Positions 27,700 through 36,043 of a DNA stretch of 64,000 nt are shown here, piece by piece (the first letter of the stretch is position 1; the number at the start of each line of letters is the position of its first letter). The DNA is taken from NCBI RefSeq assembly GCF_002019645.1, contig NZ_KV917374.1:2058696-2122695 (forward strand). Direction: 5' to 3'. The position numbers were made by a program, and so were the translations under genes. Below the pieces are notes generated by a model. The model was not told the origin of the DNA and searched no databases. It saw only the letters and a program-made list of their open reading frames with translations. This DNA is from Litchfieldia alkalitelluris (lineage in GTDB: Bacteria; Bacillota; Bacilli; Bacillales; Bacillaceae_L).

Positions 27700-28383
27700 A
27701 AGGGGAGGCTACTTCAGACAGCTTTATCTCAAAACCTGTCAAAGTTGTCCGAAGTGGAGGTAACTTCAGACAGCTTTGGCCGAGCCCGAAGCAAAGTTGT
27801 CCAAAGACGCTGGAAGTTCAGACAGCTTTGGCTCAAAACCTGTCAAAGCTGTCCGAAGTGGTTGGAAGTTCAGACAGCTTTGGCTCAGAAGGAAGCAAAG
27901 CTGTCCGAAGAGGTTGGAAGTTCAGACAGCTTTGGCCCAGAACGAATCAAAGCTGTCCGAAGTGGAGGTAACTTCAGGCAGCTTTGGCCCAGAACAAAAC
28001 AAAGTTGTCCGAAGTGAAGGTAACTTCAGACAGCTTTGGCCCAGAACGAATCAAAGCTGTCCGAAGGGGTTGGAAGTTCAGACAGCTTTGGCTCAGAAGA
28101 AAGCAAAGCTGTCCGAAGAGGTTGGAAGTTCAGACAGCTTTGGCCCAGAACGAATCAAAGCTGTCCGAAGTGGAGGTAACTTCAGACAGCTTTGGCCCAG
28201 AACAAAACAAAGTTGTCCGAAGTGAAGGTAACTTCAGACAGCTTTATCTCAGAACGAATCAAAGCTGTCCGAAGCCGTTGGAAGTTCAGACAGTTTTGGC
28301 CCAGAACAAAACAAAGTTGTCCGAAGTGGAGGTAACTTCAGACAGACCTCAGAACAAATCAAATTTGTCCGAAGACAAAGCTG
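27700..28383. repeat. 52-bp inverted-repeat array A, 13 units
   Basis: The landmark CAGACAGCTT recurs at 27715, 27767, 27819, 27871, 27923, 27975 (as CAGGCAGCTT), 28027, 28079, 28131, 28183, 28235, 28287 (CAGACAGTTT) and 28339 (degenerate), an exact 52-bp period. Each unit has the arm CAGACAGCTTT, a variable loop of about 16 nt (such as GGCCCAGAACGAATC), the opposite arm AAAGCTGTCCGAAG and a 12-nt linker (TGGAGGTAACTT or AGGTTGGAAGTT types). Units 4-7 and 8-11 repeat the same order of loop and linker variants, so a 208-bp block (four units) was duplicated. The array lies between the converging ytzG and ytzE genes. The open frames seen through it rotate because 52 is not a multiple of three, and they are not genes. 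Confidence 0.95.
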
Positions 28384-28485
28384 CGAATAGGGGAGTTACG
28401 TTCAATACTACATGCTACAAAACCTCATAGTAGTAACCTCTTTTCCCACTAGTCTATCTCTTAAAAGTCAGTAATTTATTAGAAT

Positions 28486-28535
28486 AAAAAAGGACTTCAT
28501 TTCAACAACAAGTTGATTAAAGTCCTTCTTTTTAT
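28486..28535. terminator. Terminator between array A and ytzE
   Basis: AAAAAAGGACTT / AAGTCCTTCTTTTT with inner TCAAC/GTTGA pairing. A and T runs flank it on both sides, so it can act in both directions. It is about 140 bp from the end of ytzE. Confidence 0.85.
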
Positions 28536-28675
28536 ATTGTATTCGATTTGTTAATAAAAACTGTTCAAAGATTATACTCTTTTTATAAAATAGCTATGTA
28601 TGTTTACTTGTTGTGTCTTGCTTCTTCTACTTTTATTCCCCTTCATACATCCCTAAAGTGTTGGATATACTTTTG

Positions 28676-28897
28676 CTATGAAGACAACTTTACTTTCTTT
28701 CTAGTTGTTGTCCATTTACCACGACTAGGGCTTTGAACCAAGTCATTATATGCTAACACATTCAGATCACGCTGGATCGTCCGTGGAGTAATGCCAAATT
28801 CGTCAACAAGCTCCTGGGTCGAAACTGTTCCTTTTTCACTAATAAACATGTAGACGGATTTGATACGATTTAGCATACGGTTTGTTGAAGGCTTCAA
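28676..28897 (-). CDS. ytzE: Small DeoR-type winged-helix protein YtzE
   Basis: Protein of 73 residues consisting almost only of a DeoR-type winged helix: RIKSVYMFISEKGTVSTQEL, then VDEFGITPRTIQRDL as the recognition helix and a wing at SPSRGKWTTTRKK. There is no effector domain, as in B. subtilis YtzE. Its target is unknown. AAGGAGTGG lies before the ATG. The position between ytzG and pepV agrees with the conserved gene order. Confidence 0.85.
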   Translation of the reverse strand: MKPSTNRMLNRIKSVYMFISEKGTVSTQELVDEFGITPRTIQRDLNVLAYNDLVQSPSRGKWTTTRKKVKLSS

Positions 28898-29411
28898 AGA
28901 ACCACTCCTTAAATATAGTTTTATTATACAAAAGGTAGATTACAAAAAGTCTCATCTTTTCAACTAGCTTGAGTTATCTTTCTTTTTATGCAGTCTTAAA
29001 TCGTTTATGATGGCATCGCTCCTCTCGAGTCACTATTAAAAGTGATGATGCTTGGCTAGGTGTTTCTGTTCCACTATAGGTCTTTGCGAAACACATATCC
29101 ATGCGATTTATTGGTGCAATTACTCATCTATATGTTGCTGGTTCTGAATAGTATGACTATTTCTACATAAATTGTCAATTTCCTTCATTTTGTTCTATTA
29201 TTATCATAAATTATTTCTATTATTCTGTAATTTACAGTTTCATTACAATTTATATCGAGATTAAAGAAATTGTTAAGTTCTATTAACGATTTTTATGAAG
29301 TTTTTTGCTCGAAGCTGTTACATAAAGGGAAGAGTTATTTTAGAATGGAAGGATAAGGATTTTTCTAGCTAATTAAATTACAAAAATTTTACAAAGGGGG
29401 ATTGTTAATCA
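28898..29411. other. 514-bp intergenic region without a recognised gene
   Basis: AT-rich sequence between the divergent ytzE and the potassium channel gene. Only a good ribosome binding site (AAAGGGGGA near 29393) for the channel gene is convincing. I see no repeat of the R1/R2 type, no clear riboswitch and no strong promoter match. Confidence 0.5.
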
Positions 29412-30425
29412 TTGTTTTCGTTACAGCGAATCTTTTTAAAGCTTATAGATTTAAATAACTGGATTTTATTATGGTCAAGTACAACACTCATTTTAGCAAG
29501 CACTCTTATTATGAGAACACTTGAGCCAGAAACATTCCCGAGTCTATTTGATTCCTTTTGGTGGGTAATGACAACAGTAACTACTGTTGGCTATGGTGAC
29601 TTTTATCCAGTTACTATTGCTGGTCGAGTTTATGCCGTCTTTTTATACATCTTCGGAATTGGTTTGATTGGGGTAGTCATTGGTAAAATAATAGATTCAT
29701 TTACTGTTTTGCGTAAAATGAGGGAGGAGGGCAAATTGGATTATAAAGGTGAAAATCATATTGTAATAATAGGTTGGTCAAAAAAGGCTGAGTATGCGGT
29801 GGAGGAGATTCTTCAAACAGATCCTGGTATGGAGATCGTATTAATAGATTTATTAGAGAAATCTCCGATAAAAAATAATCGTGTATTTTATGTGCAAGGT
29901 AGTGCAACGAATCATGGTATTTTACATAAAGCTAACATAAGTGGTAGTAAGGCAGTTATTATCTTTGCGGATGACTCTATTGAGGATTCATTATTAGCTG
30001 ATGGGAAAACATTATTAATTGCGACCGCAGTTGAACGCATTGCAAAGGATGCTCACACAACTGTAGAGGTCCTACATGAAGAACATATCCAAAACTTTGT
30101 TCACGTTCATGTAGATGAATTTGTAGTAACCCATGAAACAGTGTCTAGGATGGCTGTACGTTCTGCATTCACAAAGGGAGTTTCGTCAGTTTATTCTCAG
30201 CTAATGAGTCATCAAGTTGGGGATGATTTATATCAAATTACCCCTAAGCCAGAGTGGCTAACGTATCGTGATGCATTTAACGCATTGATTCAAGAAGGTG
30301 CAACGTTGATAGCTACCAATGAAGGTATTAATATTAGCCGTCGCTTAGATGAAAAAATCCTAGAGGGGACAGTGCTTTATATTATCTGTGACAAAGGTAC
30401 ATATGAAAAAATAATCGTAGCATAA
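29412..30425 (+). CDS. yugO: Two-TM potassium channel with RCK domain, YugO-like
   Basis: Potassium channel of 337 residues with a TTG start. Two membrane segments flank the selectivity filter TTVTTVGYGDFYPV at about residues 56-69. A cytoplasmic RCK/TrkA-N domain follows (HIVIIGWSKKAEYAVEEIL, the Rossmann nucleotide-binding loop) and then a TrkA-C-like end. In B. subtilis the similar YugO carries K+ efflux involved in biofilm electrical signalling and osmotic control. An in-frame stop at 29406 excludes an upstream start, and AAAGGGGGA precedes the TTG. It is 17 bp ahead of pepV, so the two are probably co-transcribed. Confidence 0.9.
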   Translation: MFSLQRIFLKLIDLNNWILLWSSTTLILASTLIMRTLEPETFPSLFDSFWWVMTTVTTVGYGDFYPVTIAGRVYAVFLYIFGIGLIGVVIGKIIDSFTVLRKMREEGKLDYKGENHIVIIGWSKKAEYAVEEILQTDPGMEIVLIDLLEKSPIKNNRVFYVQGSATNHGILHKANISGSKAVIIFADDSIEDSLLADGKTLLIATAVERIAKDAHTTVEVLHEEHIQNFVHVHVDEFVVTHETVSRMAVRSAFTKGVSSVYSQLMSHQVGDDLYQITPKPEWLTYRDAFNALIQEGATLIATNEGINISRRLDEKILEGTVLYIICDKGTYEKIIVA

Positions 30426-30442
30426 AAAGGAGTTAAGTAATC

Positions 30443-31855
30443 GTGAATAATTGGTACGAATTAGTAGAAAAGCAACAGCATGAAATTATTTCTGATACTC
30501 AGGAATTTCTCCGAATAAATAGTGTCCTTGATGAAGGGACAATAACAAGTAATGCTCCTTTTGGGAAAGGAATTAACGAAGCCCTTACGTTTTTATTATC
30601 GAAGGGTACTGAACAAGGTTTCACAGCAAAAAACGTGGATGGATATGCTGGACACTTAGAGATAGGAAAAGGTGAAGAGATTGTGGGAATCCTTTGCCAT
30701 GTTGACGTAGTACCAGAAGGGGATGGTTGGCAAAGTGCTCCTTTTGATGCAGAAATTAGGGATGGAAAGATCTTTGCTCGTGGTGCAATTGATGATAAAG
30801 GTCCAACCATGGCTGCTTTTTATGCGATGAAAATAGTTAATGACCTTAAGCTGCCACTAACAAAGAGAGTCCGAATGATTATTGGGACAGATGAAGAAAG
30901 TAATTGGCAGTGTGTGGATCATTATTTTAAGCATGAAGAAATGCCAACCTTGGGCTTTGCGCCTGATGCTGATTTTCCAATTATTTATGCTGAAAAGGGT
31001 ATTGTTGATTTTGACTTAATCCAAATCGAACAAGAATGTGAGAAGGTTGTGACTAACAATTCGGTTTTAGTATCCTTTCAATCTGGTCGACGCTACAATA
31101 TGGTACCGGATTTTGCAGAAGCGAAGTTAAATGTGGCTGGCGAGCAAACGTCTTTCATTGAACAATTTAATGAATATCTTAATAGATATCAATTGAGGGG
31201 GAAAGCGATTCTTGAAGACACAGTATGTGTTTTACATTTAGAGGGTAAGTCGGCACATGCGATGGAGCCAAATCATGGTAAAAATGCTGCACTGTATTTG
31301 TCTCAGTTTCTTTCAAATTATGAGTGGGACTCCAAGGCTGATCAGTTTTTACGTCTGATAAGCTCTTACTTCCTGAACGATTCACGCGGAAAAGCGCTTG
31401 GTATCGAGTATAGTGATGACATTTCAGGAGAATTAACTGTGAATGTAGGAAAGGTTAGCTATTCACAAGAAGATGGAGGAGTACTGGGGTTAAATATGAG
31501 ATACCCAGTAACGGCGGATATAGACTTGATAAAACAACAAATTGAGAAAGTTGCTGAAAAACAACAATTTAGCCTAAGTCATTTTAGTAATTCGAAGCCA
31601 CATCATGTGAATCAAGATGATTTTTTAATTAGAGTGTTACAAAAAGTCTATGAAGAACAAACAGGAGAAGAAGCAAAATTAATTTCAATCGGCGGGGGGA
31701 CATATGCCCGTTCCTTGAAGAGTGGTGTAGCATTTGGGCCTTTATTCCCTAGAAGAGAGGATTCTGCACATCAAAAGGATGAACATATTTATATTGAAGA
31801 TCTTTTAAAAGCAACAGCAATTTATGCTCAAGCCATCTATGAGTTAGCAAAATAA
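30443..31855 (+). CDS. pepV: Dipeptidase PepV (M20 family)
   Basis: Zinc dipeptidase of 470 residues with a GTG start and AAGGAG before it. M20 metal-ligand and catalytic segments are intact: GILCHVDVVPEGDGW, ARGAIDDKGPTMAAFYAMK, IIGTDEESNWQC and, near the C-terminus, IGGGTYARSLKSGVAFGPLF. It is cytoplasmic and splits dipeptides during peptide utilisation. The length fits the family. In B. subtilis it is called ytjP. It follows the K+ channel gene by 17 bp. The region after it is the left edge of the accessory block. Confidence 0.95.
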   Translation: MNNWYELVEKQQHEIISDTQEFLRINSVLDEGTITSNAPFGKGINEALTFLLSKGTEQGFTAKNVDGYAGHLEIGKGEEIVGILCHVDVVPEGDGWQSAPFDAEIRDGKIFARGAIDDKGPTMAAFYAMKIVNDLKLPLTKRVRMIIGTDEESNWQCVDHYFKHEEMPTLGFAPDADFPIIYAEKGIVDFDLIQIEQECEKVVTNNSVLVSFQSGRRYNMVPDFAEAKLNVAGEQTSFIEQFNEYLNRYQLRGKAILEDTVCVLHLEGKSAHAMEPNHGKNAALYLSQFLSNYEWDSKADQFLRLISSYFLNDSRGKALGIEYSDDISGELTVNVGKVSYSQEDGGVLGLNMRYPVTADIDLIKQQIEKVAEKQQFSLSHFSNSKPHHVNQDDFLIRVLQKVYEEQTGEEAKLISIGGGTYARSLKSGVAFGPLFPRREDSAHQKDEHIYIEDLLKATAIYAQAIYELAK

Positions 31856-31906
31856 AATCCTATTTTTATCAATAGGAAATACTTCACCCATCATTTATAA
31901 ATGTGG

Positions 31907-31912
31907 TAAAAT
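31907..31912 (+). promoter_or_regulatory. Extended -10 promoter of the structured leader RNA
   Basis: TGGTAAAAT gives an extended -10 (TG-n-TAAAAT); the -35 is weak (TTCACC at 31883-31888, 18-bp spacing). The predicted start near 31919 places the 5' arm of the leader hairpin right at the beginning of the transcript. Confidence 0.55.
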
Positions 31913-31924
31913 AATGGAAGTTAT

Positions 31925-32026
31925 ACAAGGTTGACCTTTTACGTGCGATAAAGACTAGGGACAAATTCTATTAAATAGACTTTGTGCAAGCCTTTATCGG
32001 TACTTGGGTCAGCCTTGTTCGTTTTT
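31925..32026 (+). ncRNA. Structured leader RNA ending in a terminator-like hairpin, upstream of MFS gene
   Basis: The outer stem ACAAGGTTGACC (31925-31936) pairs with GGTCAGCCTTGT (32007-32018) over 12 bp with one G-U pair and is followed by a TTTTTT run. Inside it, GATAAAG (31947-31953) pairs with CTTTATC (31992-31998), and ACAAA (31961-31965) with TTTGT (31981-31985), capped by TCTAT/ATAGA. The whole forms a nested, roughly 95-nt fold, far more complex than a plain terminator. It ends about 60 bp before an MFS transporter gene with its own ribosome binding site, as expected of a riboswitch or attenuator. It does not match the consensus of any riboswitch class I can recall. It could also be an independent small RNA. 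Confidence 0.55.
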
Positions 32027-32086
32027 TGAATAAAGCAAGTTATTCAAATAGGAGTAACTTCTATAGAAGTGGAAGGACGTAATTAA

Positions 32087-33292
32087 ATGGAAGCCATTTT
32101 AAGGCAAACGAAATCTTCGCAAGAAAAAAGGTCCAACGTAACCTTCAGTTTGGTTTATTTTTTCTTCTTTTTTGGACTTGGTTCTTTAACGCCGTTATTA
32201 TCGGTATATTTAAAAGGAGATATCGGATTAACAGGTACACAAATTGGTATGATTATGTCCATCACACCTGTTGTGATGATTATCGCCCAACCGATGTGGG
32301 GAATGCTCACAGATTATACTCAAAAGCCAAGAATTATCCTGTCTTTTACCCTGATCATTTCAGCAATTATCGGAATCATCTACTCTAGTGTAAGCTCATA
32401 TTTAGCTCTTATTCTAGTTGCTGCGATTTTATCATTTTTTCAAAGCTCAATTATTCCGATAGCAGATAGTTTAACCATTTCATATGTCCAGAAGGTGAAA
32501 GGAAATTATGGAGCATTACGTCTCTGGGGAGCAGTAGGGTTTGCTATAGCCGTGCTATTTGCTGGACGCTTATCGGAAATGTTTACTATGTCAGTGATTT
32601 TCTACTGCTATTCGGTCATGTTATTTATAACTGCATTGCTCACATGGAAGATGCCAGGGGAACGCTCGAGTGTTCAAGTTGATTTAAAAAAAGGGATTAA
32701 CACCTTAATGAAAATGCCTAAGTTTGTTTTATTCCTTTTAGCCACCTTTATGATTTTTGGGCCAATAAGCGCAAATAACGTGTATTTTGGCCTTTTAATT
32801 ACAGATATAGGAGGAACATTGACTGGTGTAGGAATCGCCTTTTTATTAGGGGCTGGAAGTGAAGCACCCTTTATGAAGGTTGCTGGGAACTGGATTGAAC
32901 GTCTAGGTATGCTTAAGGTTCTAGGATTAGCAGGTTTAGTTTCAGGGCTTAGATGGGTTCTGTATTTTTTTGACCCATCATTAACCTTGATCTATATAAC
33001 GACTATCGCTCAAGGGATTTCAGTTGGTTTATTCATACCAGCAGCACTACAATATGTCAGAGATATCTCACCTAAATCCGTCAATGCAACTGCTGTATCT
33101 TTATATGCAGCCATTGGTAACGGATTAGGAAGCTGGTTTTGCACCTATGTTGGAGGAATAATCTTTGACCTTTCAGGAATATTAACGGTTTATCTCTTCT
33201 TCAGCTTGATAACAGGTATTGGTTTGGTGATTTTATTTGTCATCAATTTCATTGATAAAAAGAAAAAGGTAATGGCAACTCAGACTACTTAA
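32087..33292 (+). CDS. MFS transporter (MFS_1-like / sugar or nucleoside symporter branch)
   Basis: Membrane transporter of 401 residues with 12 predicted hydrophobic segments in two sets of six. MWGMLTDYTQKPR is the cytoplasmic loop between helices 2 and 3 (motif A variant) and YGALRLWGAVGFAIAVL is typical of the LacY/MFS_1-like branch. The substrate is not predictable. GGAAGGACG precedes the ATG. The structured leader RNA upstream suggests regulation by an RNA switch or attenuation. A terminator overlaps the stop codon. Confidence 0.85.
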   Translation: MEAILRQTKSSQEKRSNVTFSLVYFFFFFGLGSLTPLLSVYLKGDIGLTGTQIGMIMSITPVVMIIAQPMWGMLTDYTQKPRIILSFTLIISAIIGIIYSSVSSYLALILVAAILSFFQSSIIPIADSLTISYVQKVKGNYGALRLWGAVGFAIAVLFAGRLSEMFTMSVIFYCYSVMLFITALLTWKMPGERSSVQVDLKKGINTLMKMPKFVLFLLATFMIFGPISANNVYFGLLITDIGGTLTGVGIAFLLGAGSEAPFMKVAGNWIERLGMLKVLGLAGLVSGLRWVLYFFDPSLTLIYITTIAQGISVGLFIPAALQYVRDISPKSVNATAVSLYAAIGNGLGSWFCTYVGGIIFDLSGILTVYLFFSLITGIGLVILFVINFIDKKKKVMATQTT

Positions 33293-33323
33293 CAGCAGTA
33301 GATAATAGACTGCTGTTTTTCTA
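33291..33323 (+). terminator. Terminator after MFS gene
   Basis: AACAGCAGT / ACTGCTGTT stem with a 9-nt loop and TTTTTCT tail, starting at the last base pair of the MFS stop codon. Confidence 0.88.
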
Positions 33324-33393
33324 TTTTTACTAAGTTGACCTTTTGTAAAATTAAAGCGAATGGAACACTCCAACTTAAGTTTTTATTGTTTTA

Positions 33394-33552
33394 GTAACTT
33401 AAGCACCCGAGTTCCAATCGCTGCGATCCACTTGCTTTCCGCGGGGCGATCCTTGAGCCTCCTCGTCGCCGGGGGCGCCTGCGGGTCTCACAAGACCGCT
33501 AGATCCCGCAGGAGTCAAGTGGCTCTCCGCTCATTCCACACTAAGTGTGTAA
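33394..33552 (-). repeat. R1 repeat, full copy
   Basis: Minus-orientation copy. GAGTTCCAATCGCTGCGATC, CCACTTGCTTTCCGCGG, GAGCCTCCTCGTCGC, the central hairpin GGTCTCACAAGACC, ATCCCGCAGGAG, TCAAGTGGCTCTCCGCTCA and TTCCACACTAAG follow in order. It occupies most of the gap between the MFS gene and the next membrane protein. An open frame through it is not a gene. Confidence 0.9.
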
Positions 33553-33669
33553 CATTTTTTTCACAATAGTGCGAATCTAAAAAACGACAATTAGTTAACA
33601 TAATATATAGAAGATATGTAAAAAATAGGTTTAACGGAAAACTAATTTTATAAGGAGAACCTATTTTAA

Positions 33670-34215
33670 ATGGAGTCAATATATTGGATCATATATTGGT
33701 TAGTCGTTATTATTTGTGGAACAGGCTGTTTTTTTATAATAAAAACAAACGTATTGCGTTATGGAATTATTTTTTTAATCAGTATCCTTCTATCTGTTAG
33801 TTTTTGTATATTTTTCTATTTTAATGGCTTTTACCGATTTGTTTTACCTATATACCTTATTTTACTGCCTGTTATTTGTAGTTTTGGGTTTCTGATTCTT
33901 TTTCTTATTAAATATAGGCCAACTAAATATACGTTTCCTTTCTATTTCAGTGTTTTGACCTTTATTCTAGGTTGTGAAATATTCCTTAAGGATGTAGTGG
34001 GATTTATCGTTTTTAGAAATGGTTGGGACCTATGGGATTCTTATTCGTTTTATTGGGTATATGTTAGAATCTTTGATTTTATAGGGGAAAGAGTTATTAG
34101 TGAAAAGTGGAGGAAACCTGTTCCATATGATAAGAGGATGTACTGGATTATCTTTTTAGTTATGATTGTTATTTCTTTTGTCATTTTAGGATATACACTA
34201 AATTGGTGGTTATAA
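33670..34215 (+). CDS. Polytopic membrane protein of unknown function
   Basis: Protein of 181 residues with about five hydrophobic segments (4-25, 31-50, 54-78, 86-105 and 157-178) and a conserved-looking aromatic loop NGWDLWDSYSFYWVYVRIFD. No catalytic motif is visible and no family is recognised with confidence; the layout resembles small Bacillus membrane proteins of the CBO0543 kind, but that is a guess. AAGGAG lies before the ATG. The sigma-factor gene starts about 130 bp downstream in the same direction. Confidence 0.65.
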   Translation: MESIYWIIYWLVVIICGTGCFFIIKTNVLRYGIIFLISILLSVSFCIFFYFNGFYRFVLPIYLILLPVICSFGFLILFLIKYRPTKYTFPFYFSVLTFILGCEIFLKDVVGFIVFRNGWDLWDSYSFYWVYVRIFDFIGERVISEKWRKPVPYDKRMYWIIFLVMIVISFVILGYTLNWWL

Positions 34216-34344
34216 ACGAAGAACTAATAAAAACTCTTGTTCCAAAAAAAGGTATATAATAAATTTAAATTTATAAAAAATACCCGTATCTTTTTAAGAA
34301 TCTCTCCCGTTATACATAGTGAAAGGAATAGAGGAGTGAAATCG

Positions 34345-35034
34345 ATGACTGCAAAGCTGAGGTTAGTTAACCGAGAAGATCAAAAGAGTAGGCTTGAAAG
34401 TGATAATAAACATGACTTTCTTGATTTGTATTCAAAGCTACAGAGGTATTGCTATTTCCTATCAAAGAATAAATGGGATGGAGAGGATTTGGCTCAGGAA
34501 ACCATTGCAAAAGCATGGAAACAATACCCGAAGAAGTGTGATATTACATCAGCATTGTTAAATAAGATTGCGTATCATCAATGGGTTGATCAACTTCGAA
34601 AGAAAAAAGAGATAATAACAGATGATAATCTTGAGCAACACAAAAGTGCTTCATTTAATATTGATAATCTTATGTATTCAGCGCACTTGCTACTTCAATT
34701 AACACCAAACCAAGCAGTGAGTTATTTATTGAAAGAAGCTTTTCTTTATAAATCGAAAGAAATAGCGGAAATGATGGATACAACTGAAATGGCAGTTAAG
34801 GCATCATTACATCGTGCGAAAAAACGCCTTGAAAAGCTAAAAGAGGATGAGGAAGAAAATGTTGAAGCAAACGAAGAAATAGAAGAGCTTGTTTATTTAT
34901 TTCAAACAGCTCTATTAAATGAAGATCCATCAGTATTAATTAAGGCGATTCCTACTCTAAGATCTCTTGATGAAATTCAAGTTAACTTAACACCTAAGCC
35001 AAGTGCTCCTTTTACCTTATCATTAGCCGCATAA
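34345..35034 (+). CDS. Sigma-70-family RNA polymerase sigma factor (ECF-like)
   Basis: Protein of 229 residues. Region 2 lies at about residues 25-70 ([21 protein letters not shown]) and region 4 at about 105-165 ([26 protein letters not shown] with the helix-turn-helix [19 protein letters not shown]). A C-terminal tail of about 60 residues extends beyond region 4, which is unusual for a plain ECF factor and may sense or regulate. GAGGAGTG lies 6 nt before the ATG at 34345, which decides the start against a longer frame. No anti-sigma gene is adjacent. It is 26 bp upstream of a ClpP paralogue, so both are probably in one operon. Confidence 0.83.
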   Translation: MTAKLRLVNREDQKSRLESDNKHDFLDLYSKLQRYCYFLSKNKWDGEDLAQETIAKAWKQYPKKCDITSALLNKIAYHQWVDQLRKKKEIITDDNLEQHKSASFNIDNLMYSAHLLLQLTPNQAVSYLLKEAFLYKSKEIAEMMDTTEMAVKASLHRAKKRLEKLKEDEEENVEANEEIEELVYLFQTALLNEDPSVLIKAIPTLRSLDEIQVNLTPKPSAPFTLSLAA

Positions 35035-35060
35035 CCAGCGGGGAAACGGAGAAATTAGGA

Positions 35061-35642
35061 ATGGGTACAATACCATATGTAATTGAACAATCGAGCCGTG
35101 GAGAGCGTTCATATGATATTTATTCACGTTTATTAAAAGACCGGATTATTATGATTGGTGATGAAATTAATGATAGTGTTGCAAATAGTGTTGTGGCACA
35201 ATTGTTATTTTTAGCTGCTGATGATCCTGATAAAGATATTTCAATTTATATAAATAGTCCTGGGGGTTCTACGACTGCTGGATTTGCGATCTTGGATACA
35301 ATGCAATATATTAAACCTGATGTTCGAACGATTTGTATAGGGATGGCTGCTTCTTTTGGAGCATTATTATTGTTATCGGGGACAGAAGGTAAACGGTATG
35401 CCTTGCCAAATAGTGAAATCATGATTCATCAGCCACTTGGAGGAGCAAGAGGCCAGGCAACTGAAATTGAGATTTCTGCAAGGCGAATCTTGAAGCTTAA
35501 GCAGCATATCAATGAAATCATCTCTGAACGAACCGATCAACCTATTGACCGTGTGGCAAAGGATACAGAACGAGATTATTTCTTAAGTGCAGAGGAAGCA
35601 AAAGAATATGGGATTATTGATGAGGTCATTAGAGGTAAGTGA
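35061..35642 (+). CDS. clpP2: ClpP-type serine protease subunit, second paralogue
   Basis: ClpP protein of 193 residues with the complete catalytic triad at standard positions: Ser98 in [11 protein letters not shown], His123 in IMIHQPLGG and Asp172 in TERDYFLS. The usual MAASMG is MAASFG here and the handle region ([15 protein letters not shown] type) is present as [16 protein letters not shown]. The main housekeeping clpP of Bacillus lies elsewhere, in a different context, so this is likely an additional ClpP. It should form tetradecamers that work with Clp ATPases. It lies 26 bp after the sigma-factor gene. A short hairpin follows the stop. Similar sigma/ClpP pairs occur in the B. cereus group, as I recall. 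Confidence 0.93.
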   Translation: MGTIPYVIEQSSRGERSYDIYSRLLKDRIIMIGDEINDSVANSVVAQLLFLAADDPDKDISIYINSPGGSTTAGFAILDTMQYIKPDVRTICIGMAASFGALLLLSGTEGKRYALPNSEIMIHQPLGGARGQATEIEISARRILKLKQHINEIISERTDQPIDRVAKDTERDYFLSAEEAKEYGIIDEVIRGK

Positions 35643-35652
35643 CGATAAAGGG

Positions 35653-35676
35653 CAGGTGGAAAATAAATTCCACCTG
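35653..35676. terminator. Hairpin between clpP2 and small HMA-like gene
   Basis: CAGGTGGAA / TTCCACCTG stem with a 6-nt loop, 10 bp after the clpP stop and directly at the end of the converging small gene. The T tract is poor (TTATTGTATTTT), so it may be moderate. Confidence 0.65.
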
Positions 35677-35883
35677 TTATTGTATTTTAAAACCTTGGTG
35701 CTGAATATTATCAACAATTTGCTTTAATTCAATTTCTTTCTCATTATATTCTATTTTAATTTCATTATCGTCTGTATCAAATAACGCCCGTTCAATACCA
35801 CTCAAATTTGCTAAAAACTGTTCAAGCCCTTGAATATCTCTTTCCCCTGATATATCTTTTATAAAAAAAGTACTAACAGCCAA
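35677..35883 (-). CDS. Small HMA-like fold protein without metal-binding cysteines
   Basis: Protein of 68 residues with a TTG start. The pattern of strand, helix, strand (FFIKDISGERDIQGLEQFLA, SGIERALFDTDDNEIKIEY, KEIELKQIVDNIQHQGF) resembles a heavy-metal-associated (HMA, ferredoxin-like) domain. The CxxC metal site is missing; its place is taken by SGERD. Metal binding is therefore unlikely. AAAGGAGGA lies 8 nt before the TTG, which supports real translation. It converges on the sigma/ClpP operon. The function is unknown. Confidence 0.65.
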   Translation of the reverse strand: MAVSTFFIKDISGERDIQGLEQFLANLSGIERALFDTDDNEIKIEYNEKEIELKQIVDNIQHQGFKIQ

Positions 35884-36043
35884 GTTGAAAATCCTCCTTT
35901 TTTAAGCCCCTATTAACAGAATTCCCTAAAAGGTTAAAAACATGAAGTGCTTAATTTTATAAGTTTAGGTTGAAATTTCCATTTGTAATAGGTATCATGT
36001 ATTTATATATAGTACCTTTTTATTCTAGGTAGGTGAAATGAAC

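Noticed and set aside
27700-28383. CRISPR array
   Set aside because: Loops are variants of one another, not unrelated spacers; the whole 52-bp unit is repeated, and no cas gene is in the window.
27664-28430. Overlapping plus-strand open frames of 90-150 codons through array A
   Set aside because: They are the same repeat read in rotating frames (52 is not a multiple of three), with no ribosome binding site and a composition unlike the neighbours.
31925-32026. Known riboswitch (guanidine-I was considered because of ACTAGGG)
   Set aside because: The other guanidine-I signature segments are absent, so I left the RNA unassigned.
33360-33569. 69-codon frame over an R1 copy
   Set aside because: It is R1 repeat sequence read as protein; the same happens in other R1 copies (such as 43698-43904).
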